A DNA stretch of 5,250 nucleotides from JANNRR01 sp031401675 (lineage in GTDB: Bacteria; Pseudomonadota; Alphaproteobacteria; Rhodobacterales; Rhodobacteraceae), in the NCBI GenBank assembly GCA_031401675.1, contig JANNRR010000124.1, positions 1 through 5,250 of the forward strand, read 5' to 3'. Positions 5,045-5,250 of the stretch are shown in pieces (the first letter of the stretch is position 1; every line of letters starts with the position of its first letter). The position numbers and the translations under genes are program-made. Below the pieces are notes generated by a model. The model was not told the DNA's origin. It saw only the letters and a program-made list of their open reading frames with translations, and searched no databases.

Positions 5045-5250
5045 ATGAACATGATCACCTATGGCAGTGGCACCAAGGATGACCCCTGGGTGCTGAAGAC
5101 GCCGCCGCAAAGTTCGGAGTTTCAGGCCTGGCATGACGAGGCCAAGGCGGCGCTGGTGGTGCAGGTCGGCACGACGCAACTGAGCTATCAGTGGCGCGGC
5201 ATCGCGGATCTGCATGCGATGCTGCTGGCGCGCGGCGACTGGGTGGCGCT
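5045..5250 (+). CDS. Uncharacterised protein, N-terminal fragment, cut by window edge
   Basis: The frame from ATG 5045-5047 stays open for 68 complete codons to the right edge. AAGGA (5033-5037), seven bases before the ATG, is a good ribosome site lying within the end of the SRPBCC gene; the intervening TGAGATG indicates coupled translation. A second in-frame ATG at 5051 is a less likely start. The visible part has a pattern I associate from memory with small uncharacterised bacterial proteins: GSGTKDDPWVLKTPP (8-22), then SEFQAWHDE, a VVQVGTTQLSY strand, and DLHAMLLARGDW (54-65). Such proteins are little more than 100 residues, so about half may be missing. I cannot assign a function; a role related to the SRPBCC partner is inferred only from the operon. 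Confidence 0.8.
   Translation, partial: MNMITYGSGTKDDPWVLKTPPQSSEFQAWHDEAKAALVVQVGTTQLSYQWRGIADLHAMLLARGDWVA

Overview
The window is chromosomal, coding-dense, very GC-rich DNA with strong G/C third-position codon use. The dnaE2 and pyrF sequences and the GTTC-N7-GTTC style SOS box point to an alphaproteobacterium, most likely Rhodobacterales (Rhodobacter/Paracoccus-like). That lineage call is inference from family resemblance. I see no tRNA, rRNA, CRISPR array, insertion sequence, prophage gene or origin.

Layout. Bases 1-2181 (minus) are the first 727 codons of dnaE2, the error-prone C-family DNA polymerase; its 3' end lies off the left edge. The reading frame is open all the way. Long open frames on the plus strand here are antisense shadows. 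Bases 2182-2336 are a divergent promoter region. It holds a one-mismatch LexA (SOS) box inside the candidate dnaE2 promoter and a separate sigma70-like promoter facing right. Bases 2337-3131 (plus) encode an uncharacterised soluble, helical 264-residue protein. It converges on pyrF (3158-3871, minus) across 26 bp that contain a perfect GC-rich hairpin. Upstream of pyrF, also on minus, is a short HTH/WYL-like regulator (3940-4545). It is divergent from a two-gene plus-strand unit: a small SRPBCC-fold protein (4627-5043), then one base later a gene (5045 onward) cut off by the right edge.

How the parts may work together. dnaE2 is expected to be SOS-induced and to carry out translesion synthesis, normally with ImuA and ImuB. 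These partners are not next to it here, and its divergent neighbour is of unknown function. pyrF catalyses the last step of UMP synthesis and appears to have its own promoter, with a consensus -35 box inside an inverted repeat. The regulator and the SRPBCC pair look like a small self-contained unit. A dyad GACA-N5-TGTC in the 81-bp gap is the best candidate operator. No new defence or mobile system is evident. The most interesting items are the SOS box with a detached dnaE2, the unknown neighbour, the 15-bp tandem duplication at the start of pyrF, and the cut-down WYL regulator with its candidate operator.
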